From positions 180,210 through 244,209 of the forward strand of contig NZ_PYAS01000016.1 of NCBI RefSeq assembly GCF_003014695.1: a stretch of 64,000 bases of DNA. The letters run 5' to 3'. Shown in pieces: positions 17,982 to 25,749 of this stretch (positions within the stretch are counted from its first letter, which is position 1; the number at the start of each line of letters is the position of its first letter). Made by a program: the position numbers and the translations under genes. Under the pieces are notes generated by a model. The model was not told the origin of the DNA. It ran no database searches and was given only the letters and a program-made list of their open reading frames with translations. Origin of the DNA: Dyadobacter jiangsuensis (GTDB lineage Bacteria > Bacteroidota > Bacteroidia > Cytophagales > Spirosomataceae).

Positions 17982-18788
17982 CTATTTCAGTTTACCCGAA
18001 TTGACATAAAAATCTGAAAGAAGCGCCAGGAACTCATCCTTACGTCTGCGTGATACCTCGATTTCGGTATTGTCGCTCATCCATACCTGCCCGCCGTCGC
18101 CCTTGACGTACCGCTTGATGTGTTCGAGGTTGATGATGTTGGATTGATGCACGCGGAAGAAGTAGTAGTTATCCAGGATCTCCTCATACTCTTTCAAAAG
18201 CCGTGAAACTACGATGGCAGGGCCTTTTACGAGGTGGAATTTGGTGTAGGAACCCAGCGATTCGCATTGGATAATGTCGGTCATTTGTACGAAATGGACG
18301 CCCTCAGCAGTGGGCAGTGCAATGCGCTGGTTGTCATTACGCTTCCGCTCGATCAGCCGCGGCGCGCGAACGGGGTCCAGCTGCTCCTGCAAAATCCGCA
18401 GCTGCTCGGGGTTTACGCTCCCTACCCTGTCCCTGAACTTCCCGACGGCCGTTTGAAGTTCGTCCGGATCAATGGGTTTGAGCAAATAATCGATCGCGCT
18501 GAAACGGAACGCACGGATCGCATACTCTTGGTAGGCCGTGGTGAAAATAACTCCAAAGTCGACCTTTTCGAACGCGGAAAGCAGGTCGAACCCGCTTTTG
18601 CCCGGCATTTGAATGTCCAGGAAAATGAGGTGGGGCCGCTCTTTCCGGATGAGATCGATACCGGCGTCGGCATTGCGGGCCTCGCCACAGACTTCCACCT
18701 CCGGACTTACGATGCGAAGCAGGTTAGTGAGTGCTTCCCGGGCATTGGTTTCGTCGTCGATGATGACGGCGCGTAAAGATCGGTTCAT
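17982..18788 (-). CDS. LytTR-family response regulator
   Basis: The 268-residue protein has an N-terminal receiver domain (AVIIDDETNAREALTNLL, phospho-acceptor Asp in LIFLDIQMPGKSGFDLL, then the Thr and Lys switch positions in FTTAYQEYA and LLKPIDPDE) and a C-terminal LytTR DNA-binding domain (FFRVHQSNIINLEHIKRYV, ending in VSRRRKDEFLALL). It lies 3 bp downstream of the sensor kinase gene in the same operon and is its obvious partner. LytTR regulators bind pairs of short direct repeats; none was identified with confidence here. Confidence 0.93.
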   Translation of the reverse strand: MNRSLRAVIIDDETNAREALTNLLRIVSPEVEVCGEARNADAGIDLIRKERPHLIFLDIQMPGKSGFDLLSAFEKVDFGVIFTTAYQEYAIRAFRFSAIDYLLKPIDPDELQTAVGKFRDRVGSVNPEQLRILQEQLDPVRAPRLIERKRNDNQRIALPTAEGVHFVQMTDIIQCESLGSYTKFHLVKGPAIVVSRLLKEYEEILDNYYFFRVHQSNIINLEHIKRYVKGDGGQVWMSDNTEIEVSRRRKDEFLALLSDFYVNSGKLK

Positions 18789-18791
18789 AGC

Positions 18792-21700
18792 CTAAACGTT
18801 TTCAATCGGGATGATCATTTTTACCAGCGTGCCGGCCGGCTTTTTATCAATATCAAAAAGATCGATCATTTCAATGCGCGCTTCGCTGTCCTTTTGCCGC
18901 AGCGCCTCAAAAATGCCCCGCGTCATCTCCTGCCCACGCGAAATATGCCCTTCGGTGCGCGGCGCGAAATCACGGCCCACCCCATTGTCCTCGATCGTAC
19001 AGACAATGTGCCGGTCGCTGAGCCGCGCCGTGATCGTCAGCTTCTTCTCTCCCTCTTTGGGCATGAGCCCGTGCCAGATCGCATTTTCTACATAAGGCTG
19101 CAAGAGCATGGGTGGCAGCTGCGCGTCCAGAAGCACGTCATTTTCTTCAATATCAAATGAATAATTAAACTCGTGATTGAACCGGAATGACTCGATTTCG
19201 ACATACATCCGCAGCGTATCGATGATCTTCTCGAACGACAGGTACTGGTGATTGGAGTTCTCCATAATGCGGCGCACCAGCTTGGAAAACTTTGAGAGAT
19301 ATTTGGCCCCCTCGACCCCCCGGTTGGTCAGCAGGTAATTCTGCACCGAATTGAGGGAATTAAACAGGAAATGCGGATTCATCTGCGATTGTAATGCTTT
19401 GAGCCGCCATTCGGTAACCTGGTGGTCGAGGCGGTTCCGCTCAGCCAGCGTGCTCACGCGCCAGCGCATCATCGCAACGACCAGCCCGGCGATCGTGAGG
19501 CCGATAAGCACCCGAAAAAACAGCGTACTGGTAAAGTAAGGCCGGACGACCAGCCTGATCACCAGCGCCTCCCTGCTTGCGATCCCCGACGCATTACTGC
19601 TTCGCACACGCAATGTGTAGGAGCGCGCGGGCAGGTTCGCGAACGATACCGAGTGATCATTCCCGAGATCCATCCAATCACTGTCATAACCTTCCAGCTG
19701 GTAGTTGAAGCGGTTCTGCGAAGCCGGTTCGAAATTCAACGGCGTAAAACTGAAACTGACCGAGTTCTCATCCGGTTGAAGAACAATTTCTTTCGCCTCA
19801 TCCTGAAATATCTTTTTACCTTTCACTTCCACCGTAGACAACACAACCTCCGGCGCACGTACACTCCCACTTAGCCGCCTGACATCCAGTATGTTTAATG
19901 CATTGATATAACCCAACAGAAGCTCACCCGGCGCGTTGTAATAAAAGCCGACCGGTGCATTGCTTCGAAGCCCCTCGATGGTTGTCAGGTAACGAACTGA
20001 ACGCGTTTTAGGATTAACCACATGGATGCCCTCGTTGGTGCTAAACCATAGTTTGCCATCCGGTGTCTCGGCGATATTGGAACAGTACGTATCTTTCAAT
20101 GTTCCGGATCTAAAATCGAACGATTCCTGGATTAAACCGTTGGGCGCAATTTTGGAAACGCCACCCCAGCTGGCCACCAGCACCGAACCGTCCGGCGCAA
20201 CCTGAATGGCGTTAATGCAGTCGCCGCCCAATCGCCGGTCTTTGTTGATAGCCAACTCGCGGATATTCGTAAAAACAGCCTTCATTTCATCAAAAAAGAA
20301 CAATCCTCGTGAACAGGTGGCGATCCAGATCCTGCCGTCCGGCGTTTCCCGCATGGCTTTGATATAACTTTGCTGGACCAGCTTCCTCCCCTGCTCAGGC
20401 GCCCACAAATGCAGCTCCCGGTTCGTCGCCGCATCGAGTACTTTCAGTCCTTCATTCAAGCTGGCGATCCAGAGGCGGCCCTTGCGGTCTGATAACCCGT
20501 CCCGGAAATCGGTATTACGGAACAAACCCGTTCCCGCCTGCCAGGGCTGAAAGCGGTCAGACGTACCATCGCCCGCGTAAATCCCCTTGTCGGTAAACGC
20601 AAAGGCCTTTCCGTCTATCGTCCTCACCTTATCGGCAAATGCCTCCTGCTGTGCATACCGGTGCAGTTTGAAACGGTTCGACGACGGTTGCCAATGCAGC
20701 ACGCCCGAATGCGACAAACCGAGCCAGTAACTGCCTCCCTGTGCGGGCTGGATGCTCGTCACCTGTACAGGCAGGCGCACGACGTCCGCGGGTATCGCCA
20801 CCGTGCGAACGCCGATATTCCGGTAGCGGTATTTGAATATGCCGTCGCTAGTCCCCATCCACAAAATGCCATTGGCCACATCGTCGTACATGTCCTTAAT
20901 GCGGATGCCTTGGTTGTAGAATTCGGGGAGGTGATAAAGCTCCTCACGCTCCGGGTAGTAGACGCTCACGCCGTCGTTCGTACCCACGAACAACACCTTG
21001 CCGCCATTTTCATCGCGCGATTCCCGGACGCATACCACGTTGTTCTGCTCAAAACCAGCCTTACGGATCGAAAAACGGTGATCCGACGGCGAATACTTCA
21101 CCAGGCCGTATTCATAGCCACCAATCCAGAGATCTCCCGCCGAATCCTGCGAACCCCGGCTCAGTCGGATTTTCACGCGGTTTTCGGGATAAATAGCAGC
21201 AGGGCCGAGTACGCACACGAGCTTGTCGGCCCGGCGGTCGTAGTAATACAGCCCCAGCTCCGAAACGATCCACAATACACGTTCCCGATCCTCGAAAAAA
21301 CTGGCATATTGATACACGTCGCCGCCGTCGCCCGAAGCAGCGAAAGTGTAGCGGAACAGCTTCTTTCGGGCGATGTCGTACCGCTGCACCGACGTATAAT
21401 CGCAAACCCACATCTGGTCGTACGAATCCACCATACCCTGCTCATGCAGGTCGTTGCCGGTGTCCTCGTCATCGTAGTTATTGTGCACCAATGTGCTCAC
21501 CTCCATCGTATTGCGATCAATCCGCGCGATGCCGCGCGTATCCACCGAAGTATACAAATCGCCCTTCGAGTCCGTCGACACGCCGGAGCAATAGCCGAGC
21601 TGCAAACTGTCCAACCGCAAAAACGAATAGCCATCGTAACGGCAAAGATTTCGCCCTGTACCGATCCACAGAAAGCCCCGACGGTCCTTATTGAGGCACC

Positions 21701-21821
21701 AGACGTCGTTGGAAGGCAGCCCCTCCTTAGTCGTGAGATGTTCGAGCGTGAGAACGGGCATCTGGGCACAGACATTCGCGCCAAGCAGGAAAACGAGCGT
21801 CAAAAAAGCGATAATCCGCAT
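18792..21821 (-). CDS. Propeller-type LytS-like sensor histidine kinase
   Basis: About 1009 residues. The ATG at 21821 was chosen because it puts a normal signal peptide first (ending VCAQ); an ATG eight codons upstream exists. The periplasmic part is two-component-regulator propeller repeats (for example RRGFLWIGTGRNLCRYDG, GKLWFSTNEGIHV), then a Y_Y_Y domain (FNYQLEGYDSDWMDLG), one transmembrane helix (LIGLTIAGLVVAMMRW), and a cytoplasmic LytS-type kinase: MNPHFLFNSLNSVQNYLL with the phosphorylated His, and ATPase motifs LPPMLLQPYVENAIWHGL and EDNGVGRDF. In Bacteroidota such sensors often read carbohydrate or envelope cues. It signals to the adjacent LytTR regulator. Confidence 0.93.
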   Translation of the reverse strand: MRIIAFLTLVFLLGANVCAQMPVLTLEHLTTKEGLPSNDVWCLNKDRRGFLWIGTGRNLCRYDGYSFLRLDSLQLGYCSGVSTDSKGDLYTSVDTRGIARIDRNTMEVSTLVHNNYDDEDTGNDLHEQGMVDSYDQMWVCDYTSVQRYDIARKKLFRYTFAASGDGGDVYQYASFFEDRERVLWIVSELGLYYYDRRADKLVCVLGPAAIYPENRVKIRLSRGSQDSAGDLWIGGYEYGLVKYSPSDHRFSIRKAGFEQNNVVCVRESRDENGGKVLFVGTNDGVSVYYPEREELYHLPEFYNQGIRIKDMYDDVANGILWMGTSDGIFKYRYRNIGVRTVAIPADVVRLPVQVTSIQPAQGGSYWLGLSHSGVLHWQPSSNRFKLHRYAQQEAFADKVRTIDGKAFAFTDKGIYAGDGTSDRFQPWQAGTGLFRNTDFRDGLSDRKGRLWIASLNEGLKVLDAATNRELHLWAPEQGRKLVQQSYIKAMRETPDGRIWIATCSRGLFFFDEMKAVFTNIRELAINKDRRLGGDCINAIQVAPDGSVLVASWGGVSKIAPNGLIQESFDFRSGTLKDTYCSNIAETPDGKLWFSTNEGIHVVNPKTRSVRYLTTIEGLRSNAPVGFYYNAPGELLLGYINALNILDVRRLSGSVRAPEVVLSTVEVKGKKIFQDEAKEIVLQPDENSVSFSFTPLNFEPASQNRFNYQLEGYDSDWMDLGNDHSVSFANLPARSYTLRVRSSNASGIASREALVIRLVVRPYFTSTLFFRVLIGLTIAGLVVAMMRWRVSTLAERNRLDHQVTEWRLKALQSQMNPHFLFNSLNSVQNYLLTNRGVEGAKYLSKFSKLVRRIMENSNHQYLSFEKIIDTLRMYVEIESFRFNHEFNYSFDIEENDVLLDAQLPPMLLQPYVENAIWHGLMPKEGEKKLTITARLSDRHIVCTIEDNGVGRDFAPRTEGHISRGQEMTRGIFEALRQKDSEARIEMIDLFDIDKKPAGTLVKMIIPIENV

Positions 21822-21876
21822 GCGGGTTAAAAAGAGCTGGGCCAAATAATATCTTTAAGCGAAAGCGCAGGGCTTC

Positions 21877-22056
21877 TTACTCCCCCCACTGCGCCACCGC
21901 TGCATCGTGGCCCGCGTGGGAGGCTGCATCAGTCCGTGCCTCACGCCCGTTGCGATACGCGTGCGCCTGACTTTTGGCAACCTCTGCATTCGTCTTTTCG
22001 ATATAACAAAGCGCCAACAGGGCCGCAAAAGTAAGGTAAGCTAAAAATGTCTTCAT
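21877..22056 (-). CDS. Small protein with N-terminal hydrophobic segment, unknown
   Basis: A 59-residue reading frame from the ATG at 22056 begins MKTFLAYLTFAALLALCYIE, a convincing membrane or signal segment, followed by a polar tail rich in Ala, His and Arg. No family recognised. It is the last of three consecutive small frames (22371 to 21877) on one strand, each with a hydrophobic segment, which makes chance less likely. Confidence 0.4.
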   Translation of the reverse strand: MKTFLAYLTFAALLALCYIEKTNAEVAKSQAHAYRNGREARTDAASHAGHDAAVAQWGE

Positions 22057-22076
22057 AAGCGCATGTGTGACGACGT

Positions 22077-22220
22077 TCAAAAGAGTACGAGGCTCAACAG
22101 GATCATTGCGGCAATCAGCAATAATGCGATCCAATCGAACTCCCGGTCAAAAAACTTCCTGACCTCCCCTTTCACCAACCTCCTCCCCTCCTTTTTTGCC
22201 GGGTTACCGCCTCTTTCCAT
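22077..22220 (-). CDS. Small single-pass membrane protein, unknown
   Basis: A 47-residue frame from the ATG at 22220: a strongly basic N-terminal half, then the hydrophobic C-terminus WIALLLIAAMILLSLVLF. This gives a positive-inside tail-anchored topology. Its start overlaps the end of the previous small frame by 17 bases in another frame, as in coupled operons. No family recognised; the real start could be one of several codons upstream. Confidence 0.4.
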   Translation of the reverse strand: MERGGNPAKKEGRRLVKGEVRKFFDREFDWIALLLIAAMILLSLVLF

Positions 22221-22371
22221 ACGCCTGTTGTTGATTTTTTGATTCCTGTGCCTTAAAAGTCGCCAGAATCGGCGCAGGAATAGCCACAGCTTCAAATCCG
22301 GCACCCGCAAACGCATAGCCGGCAGAAAGCACCTGATATCCGGAAACCGGTTTCGTCCATAGTTTTCCCAT
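22204..22371 (-). CDS. Small protein, unknown
   Basis: A 55-residue frame from the ATG at 22371 starts MGKLWTKPVSGYQVLSAGYA, has a weakly hydrophobic Ala/Gly-rich middle and ends in a polar KAQESKNQQQAYGKRR tail. It overlaps the next small frame by 17 bases. It is first of the three small frames between the sensor kinase gene and tRNA-Lys. No family recognised. Confidence 0.4.
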   Translation of the reverse strand: MGKLWTKPVSGYQVLSAGYAFAGAGFEAVAIPAPILATFKAQESKNQQQAYGKRR

Positions 22372-22687
22372 CCCGCCGCCACATTCTTCAACCGGCACCG
22401 ACGATCCGCTCCTTGCGGTGGAATGTTACCAAGATATGAATTCAAAAAAATTTAAATTTTTTTAGACGTTTAAATTTCTAAATCTGAGCCAATTGCGAAA
22501 TTTCCTGCATTTCCGCTCAAAAAATAGTCCTCTCAAAATTTGTTTGATAAAATCCCAATTGTACTTTTGCACCACGATACGGCGCTGCGGCAGACAGATC
22601 GAAACGAAAAAAGGCCCGAATGTTAAGTTTTCATCAAGGTCACGAAGTTTTGAAAGAGTCAGAAAAAGCGCCACTAACATATAGATC

Positions 22688-22760
22688 GATTCCGTAGCTC
22701 AGCTGGTAGAGCAATACACTTTTAATGTATGGGTCCTGGGTTCGAATCCCAGCGGGATCA
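22688..22760 (+). tRNA. tRNA-Lys (anticodon TTT)
   Basis: All four arms fold: acceptor GATTCCG pairs with CGGGATC (one G-T), D-arm GCTC/GAGC, anticodon stem ATACA/TGTAT around loop CTTTTAA (anticodon TTT), T-arm CTGGG/CCCAG around TTCGAAT, and discriminator A. CCA is not encoded. A terminator hairpin begins four bases later, so the gene is a single unit. A tyrosine recombinase gene follows on the same strand, so the 3' end is a likely integration site. Confidence 0.97.
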
Positions 22761-22763
22761 CTG

Positions 22764-22788
22764 AAAGCGCCTCAAAGGGCGCTTTTTT
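22764..22788 (+). terminator. Terminator of tRNA-Lys
   Basis: Stem AAAGCGCC (22764-22771) with GGCGCTTT (22778-22785), 6-base loop, and a run of six T. Confidence 0.85.
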
Positions 22789-22859
22789 CGTTTAAAAACG
22801 TCATTTTTTCACTGTTTTCGAAGATAAGCATATCATTCTGATTCAATCCAGATCAAAGC

Positions 22860-22912
22860 ATTCGGTAACCTATTCGGTAACCTGCTTTGCTTACTAAATT
22901 AGGTTACCGAAT
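22860..22912. repeat. Three 12-bp iterons before the integrase gene
   Basis: ATTCGGTAACCT occurs twice head-to-tail with no spacer (22860-22871 and 22872-22883) and once inverted (22901-22912), all exact. The cluster lies about 80 bp before the integrase start and 100 bp after tRNA-Lys, the place where arm-type integrase sites, an excisionase site or the integrase promoter operator would be expected. Confidence 0.7.
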
Positions 22913-22989
22913 GGACATGTTTGACAGAGGCGATTTTGACCAAGGTTTCTCAAACATCAATGTTTTTCTAACCTTAAACTGTGAGGATG

Positions 22990-24300
22990 ATGAATTTCAA
23001 ACAGAACCTGACTGTACTCTTCTGGCTGTACAGACAAAAAGCGAAAGCAGACGGCAAAGCTCCTATTTACGCCAGAATCACAATTGACGGTAAGTACACC
23101 GAAATCTCAACAGGCAAGAAAGTAAACCCGGCATCCTGGGACTTGGAGGCTAAACAGGTCACTGGCTCAGGACTAGAAGTAAAGCTGGCCAACCAGAAAC
23201 TGGCACAACTGCAAACTGACGTCGAACGGATTTTCAACGGCCTTCAAACGCAGTTTCCTGAGGTTACCCCGGCAATGGTCAAAAACGTCTATCTGTGCAA
23301 ACCTGCGATCGAGCAGCCTAAGCTGGCAAAGCCTGCTGCTAAGAACGAGCAAACCCTGCTGGAAGTCTTCGACGAGTTCATCGCAAAATTCGAGAAGCGT
23401 GTAGAACGGGAAAATGCCTCGTATGAAACCTTGAAGCACTGGCGCAGCACCAGAAAGAAGGTGGCCGGTTTCATCAAATATCATTTCGAGCGTGAGGATG
23501 TTCACTTTTCTTCTCTTCCGGACACGTTTGCCGAAGATTTGTACGATTATTTGACCCTACACGTTTCGAAACCGCTAGCTGAGGTGACAGCGCGGAAAGA
23601 AGTGAAATGGGTGCGTCAGATCGTCAAAATTGGGGTTAAAAAGAAATATATCCCTTCCAACCCCATGGAAGGCTTCAAGTGCTCTGGCGGCGATGTGGAG
23701 GTAATCCCGCTGGAATTTTGGCAAGTCGAGAAAATTCAGCAAAAACAGTTTAGCGTGGATAGGATTTCTGAGGTTAGGGATGCATTCATTTTCCAGTGCT
23801 TCACTGGCTTTGCCTATCAGGACATTTATGACCTCAGTCCGGAAAACGTCGTCCTTGTAGGGCCTAAGAAAGAACGCTGGCTTGTCAAGCACAGAGGTAA
23901 AACAGAGGTTGGCGAAATGGTACCGATCCTGCCGATCGTCGACCAACTGATATCCAAATATGAAGACCATCCTTATTGTGTAGCAAACCGCAAACTGATC
24001 CCTGTTAACAGTAACTACCGCTACAACGTGTATTTGAAAGACATTGCGCAGCTATGCGAAATCAGGGATGTTAGTGGAAACATTAGACGGCTGGATACAC
24101 ACGACGCCCGGCATTTCTTCGCAGATATGATGCTCAACAATGGGGTCCCTCTCGAAGATGTCAGCAAAATGTTGGGGCACCGAAGCATTAGAACAACGAT
24201 GCGTTATTGCCGAGTAAGAAAATCGCGAATTAGCGAGAATATGGCGAAGGTGAGGAACAGGTTATTTTCTAAGACAGGCTTCTTGAAACATTTAGGTTGA
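22990..24300 (+). CDS. Site-specific tyrosine recombinase (CTnDOT/phage-type integrase)
   Basis: About 437 residues. N-terminal arm-binding domain (LFWLYRQKAKADGKAPIYARITIDG, typical of Bacteroidota integrases), a core-binding SAM-like domain (about 115-220), and a catalytic domain with HDARHFFADMM (His and Arg of box II), LGHRSIRTTMRYCRV (LGH and the Tyr nucleophile). The first catalytic Arg is missing: the block reads CFTGFAYQDIYDL where others have FTGLRYSD. Loss of Arg I is known in IntDOT-like enzymes. Three closely spaced starts exist (GTG 22981, ATG 22987, ATG 22990). It lies just after tRNA-Lys and probably inserted the element that occupies the following kilobases. Confidence 0.93.
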   Translation: MNFKQNLTVLFWLYRQKAKADGKAPIYARITIDGKYTEISTGKKVNPASWDLEAKQVTGSGLEVKLANQKLAQLQTDVERIFNGLQTQFPEVTPAMVKNVYLCKPAIEQPKLAKPAAKNEQTLLEVFDEFIAKFEKRVERENASYETLKHWRSTRKKVAGFIKYHFEREDVHFSSLPDTFAEDLYDYLTLHVSKPLAEVTARKEVKWVRQIVKIGVKKKYIPSNPMEGFKCSGGDVEVIPLEFWQVEKIQQKQFSVDRISEVRDAFIFQCFTGFAYQDIYDLSPENVVLVGPKKERWLVKHRGKTEVGEMVPILPIVDQLISKYEDHPYCVANRKLIPVNSNYRYNVYLKDIAQLCEIRDVSGNIRRLDTHDARHFFADMMLNNGVPLEDVSKMLGHRSIRTTMRYCRVRKSRISENMAKVRNRLFSKTGFLKHLG

Positions 24301-24442
24301 CGCTGAAACCGTCTTTCTTCAAATTTCGGACTCGTCGGGGACCGATCCAAAAATTACCGAGATGACTAGCAATCTTTGGTTATAGCTATTGCCAGCTTCG
24401 GTGAGCGAACTTGATCATCCGTGTCCTATAGTTCGATTACGG

Positions 24443-24475
24443 GAGTCCCTGAGTGAAGACTAGGGGACTCTTTTT
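24443..24475 (+). terminator. Rho-independent terminator downstream of the integrase
   Basis: GAGTCCC (24443-24449) pairs with GGGACTC (24464-24470), followed by five T. It stands 143 bp after the integrase stop. The bases just before it (GTTCGATT..CGGGAGTCCC) resemble the 3' half of a tRNA. Confidence 0.7.
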
Positions 24476-24528
24476 GTTACAAACCTTCAACCAGACAATT
24501 TGTTTCCGCTCCCTTCGAAGGTCACAGG

Positions 24529-24558
24529 GGCGCCACCCGCGTCAACGCGGGCGGCGCC
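24529..24558. repeat. GC-rich near-perfect palindrome, function unknown
   Basis: GGCGCCaCCCGCGT and ACGCGGGcGGCGCC form a 14-bp stem with one mismatch and a two-base loop. It has no T-run on either side. It lies in the gene-free 24301-24645 stretch between the integrase terminator and the exonuclease VII-like gene. Cruciform roles (attachment, nick site, regulator site) are possible but undecided. Nothing else is seen in this stretch. Confidence 0.6.
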
Positions 24559-24645
24559 TTGACATAGAACTGCTTGCCGGATTTGCGCATACCAACAAGC
24601 ACGTTAGAAGATTGCAGCTAAATCTTCAATCCCGATAACATCTGA

Positions 24646-25614
24646 TTAACGAAGTAAGACAAGTAAAAGCAATAAGAGGATCACCCCGATTATACAATAC
24701 AACAACCGTCTCTCCTTCTTCTGCTCGTTACGGGCTTTTTCCAATTCCGAAGATAAGTAACTGATTGTCTTGGTTTGCTTTGCAACGTGTTTTGCTAAAT
24801 CTTTAAGAAAATGTCCAAAAGCGGTGGGTGTGGCAAAACCTCTATCCGCGAATTTTTGTAATAAGGGTTCATCACTATGGTGGCCAATTGCGGTTACAAA
24901 CGGAATACCAAGATCGAATACCGCTTTGCAAAGAGTTATACTATTAAAGACTTCAAGGCCGCTCCCTCCTCCTCGCATGAATACCAGCAACGGCGGATTA
25001 TCTAGGCGCACTTTTTGAATAGCTTCGATGATTGTGCCAGGGGTACCAAGTTTGGCCCTAATCCAGAAGAAGTCAAAACACGAATAGGTATCCTCCAACG
25101 CGTGCTTAAAATCCTGGTCCGCGATTGACTCGTTACCAGTTAATACCAAGATTGGTGGCCTGAGACCTTTTTCAATTTGCCCGGCGAGTATCGTCCTGAT
25201 ATCAGCAAACCCTCTTTTAACTCTATTACCGATTAAATTGAAGTCTTCATTCGAAAATCGGCTTATCGCTTTGTCAACACCCGCCACTTCAGTCACTTGA
25301 AAACTAAGGTTGATCCCTTGCCGGTTTACCCTTCCTTTCTCAATAAACCCCTTGAAGGTATAGTAGCTATCATTCTCCAGCCCGTCTCGAATCAATGCCG
25401 ACACTTTGACTGCTAGGCTGCCCGTTACGTCAGCACTGCAAGAAAGTTGGTCATAAAAGTAATCACCGTATTGCTCTCTACCGGTGCTGTTATAAAAGCC
25501 GGAAACAGCTAAGAGTTGACCGTCCATCGTTGAATGTAACGAATTGCGGAATTGAGTCAGTAGCTCAGTTGGGGTGAATACAAAGGAGTCCTTAATGGTG
25601 TTGTGAGAATGCAT
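24646..25614 (-). CDS. Exonuclease VII large subunit-like protein with C-terminal membrane anchor
   Basis: The 322-residue protein aligns by eye to XseA. An N-terminal OB-like region (FTPTELLTQFRNSLHSTMDG...FKGFIEKGRVNRQGINLSF) is followed by the catalytic domain with MRGGGSGLEVFN (Arg of the RGGGS motif), FVTAIGHHSDEPLLQKFAD (His and Asp of the GHxxD motif) and ATPTAFGHF. The normal XseA is about 400-450 residues with a long coiled coil after this. Here there is only a short coiled coil (LSSELEKARNEQKKERR) and then a 19-residue hydrophobic tail, LLYCIIGVILLLLLLVLLR. No xseB is nearby. XseA degrades single-stranded DNA; a membrane-bound form in an integrase-bearing region suggests a role in defence or in processing transferred DNA (inference). 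Confidence 0.82.
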   Translation of the reverse strand: MHSHNTIKDSFVFTPTELLTQFRNSLHSTMDGQLLAVSGFYNSTGREQYGDYFYDQLSCSADVTGSLAVKVSALIRDGLENDSYYTFKGFIEKGRVNRQGINLSFQVTEVAGVDKAISRFSNEDFNLIGNRVKRGFADIRTILAGQIEKGLRPPILVLTGNESIADQDFKHALEDTYSCFDFFWIRAKLGTPGTIIEAIQKVRLDNPPLLVFMRGGGSGLEVFNSITLCKAVFDLGIPFVTAIGHHSDEPLLQKFADRGFATPTAFGHFLKDLAKHVAKQTKTISYLSSELEKARNEQKKERRLLYCIIGVILLLLLLVLLR

Positions 25615-25749
25615 AGTGAGCTTTTTAGGGAGCCGTTGATCAGTTTATGGTAACAATTAATCGATTAATGCCTTTGCATCTTTTTATTAATCTTGATGGC
25701 AGTCCTTTTTGCAGCAAAACCGATAGATAGTAAGATGCCAACAACGCTC

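Noticed and set aside
22462..22680. 72-codon minus-strand frame just before tRNA-Lys
   Set aside because: It has basic, aromatic-rich random-looking sequence with no homology that I recognise, and it runs into the tRNA promoter region.
24453..24638. 61-codon plus-strand frame after the integrase
   Set aside because: It overlaps the terminator and the GC-rich palindrome and has no recognisable domain.
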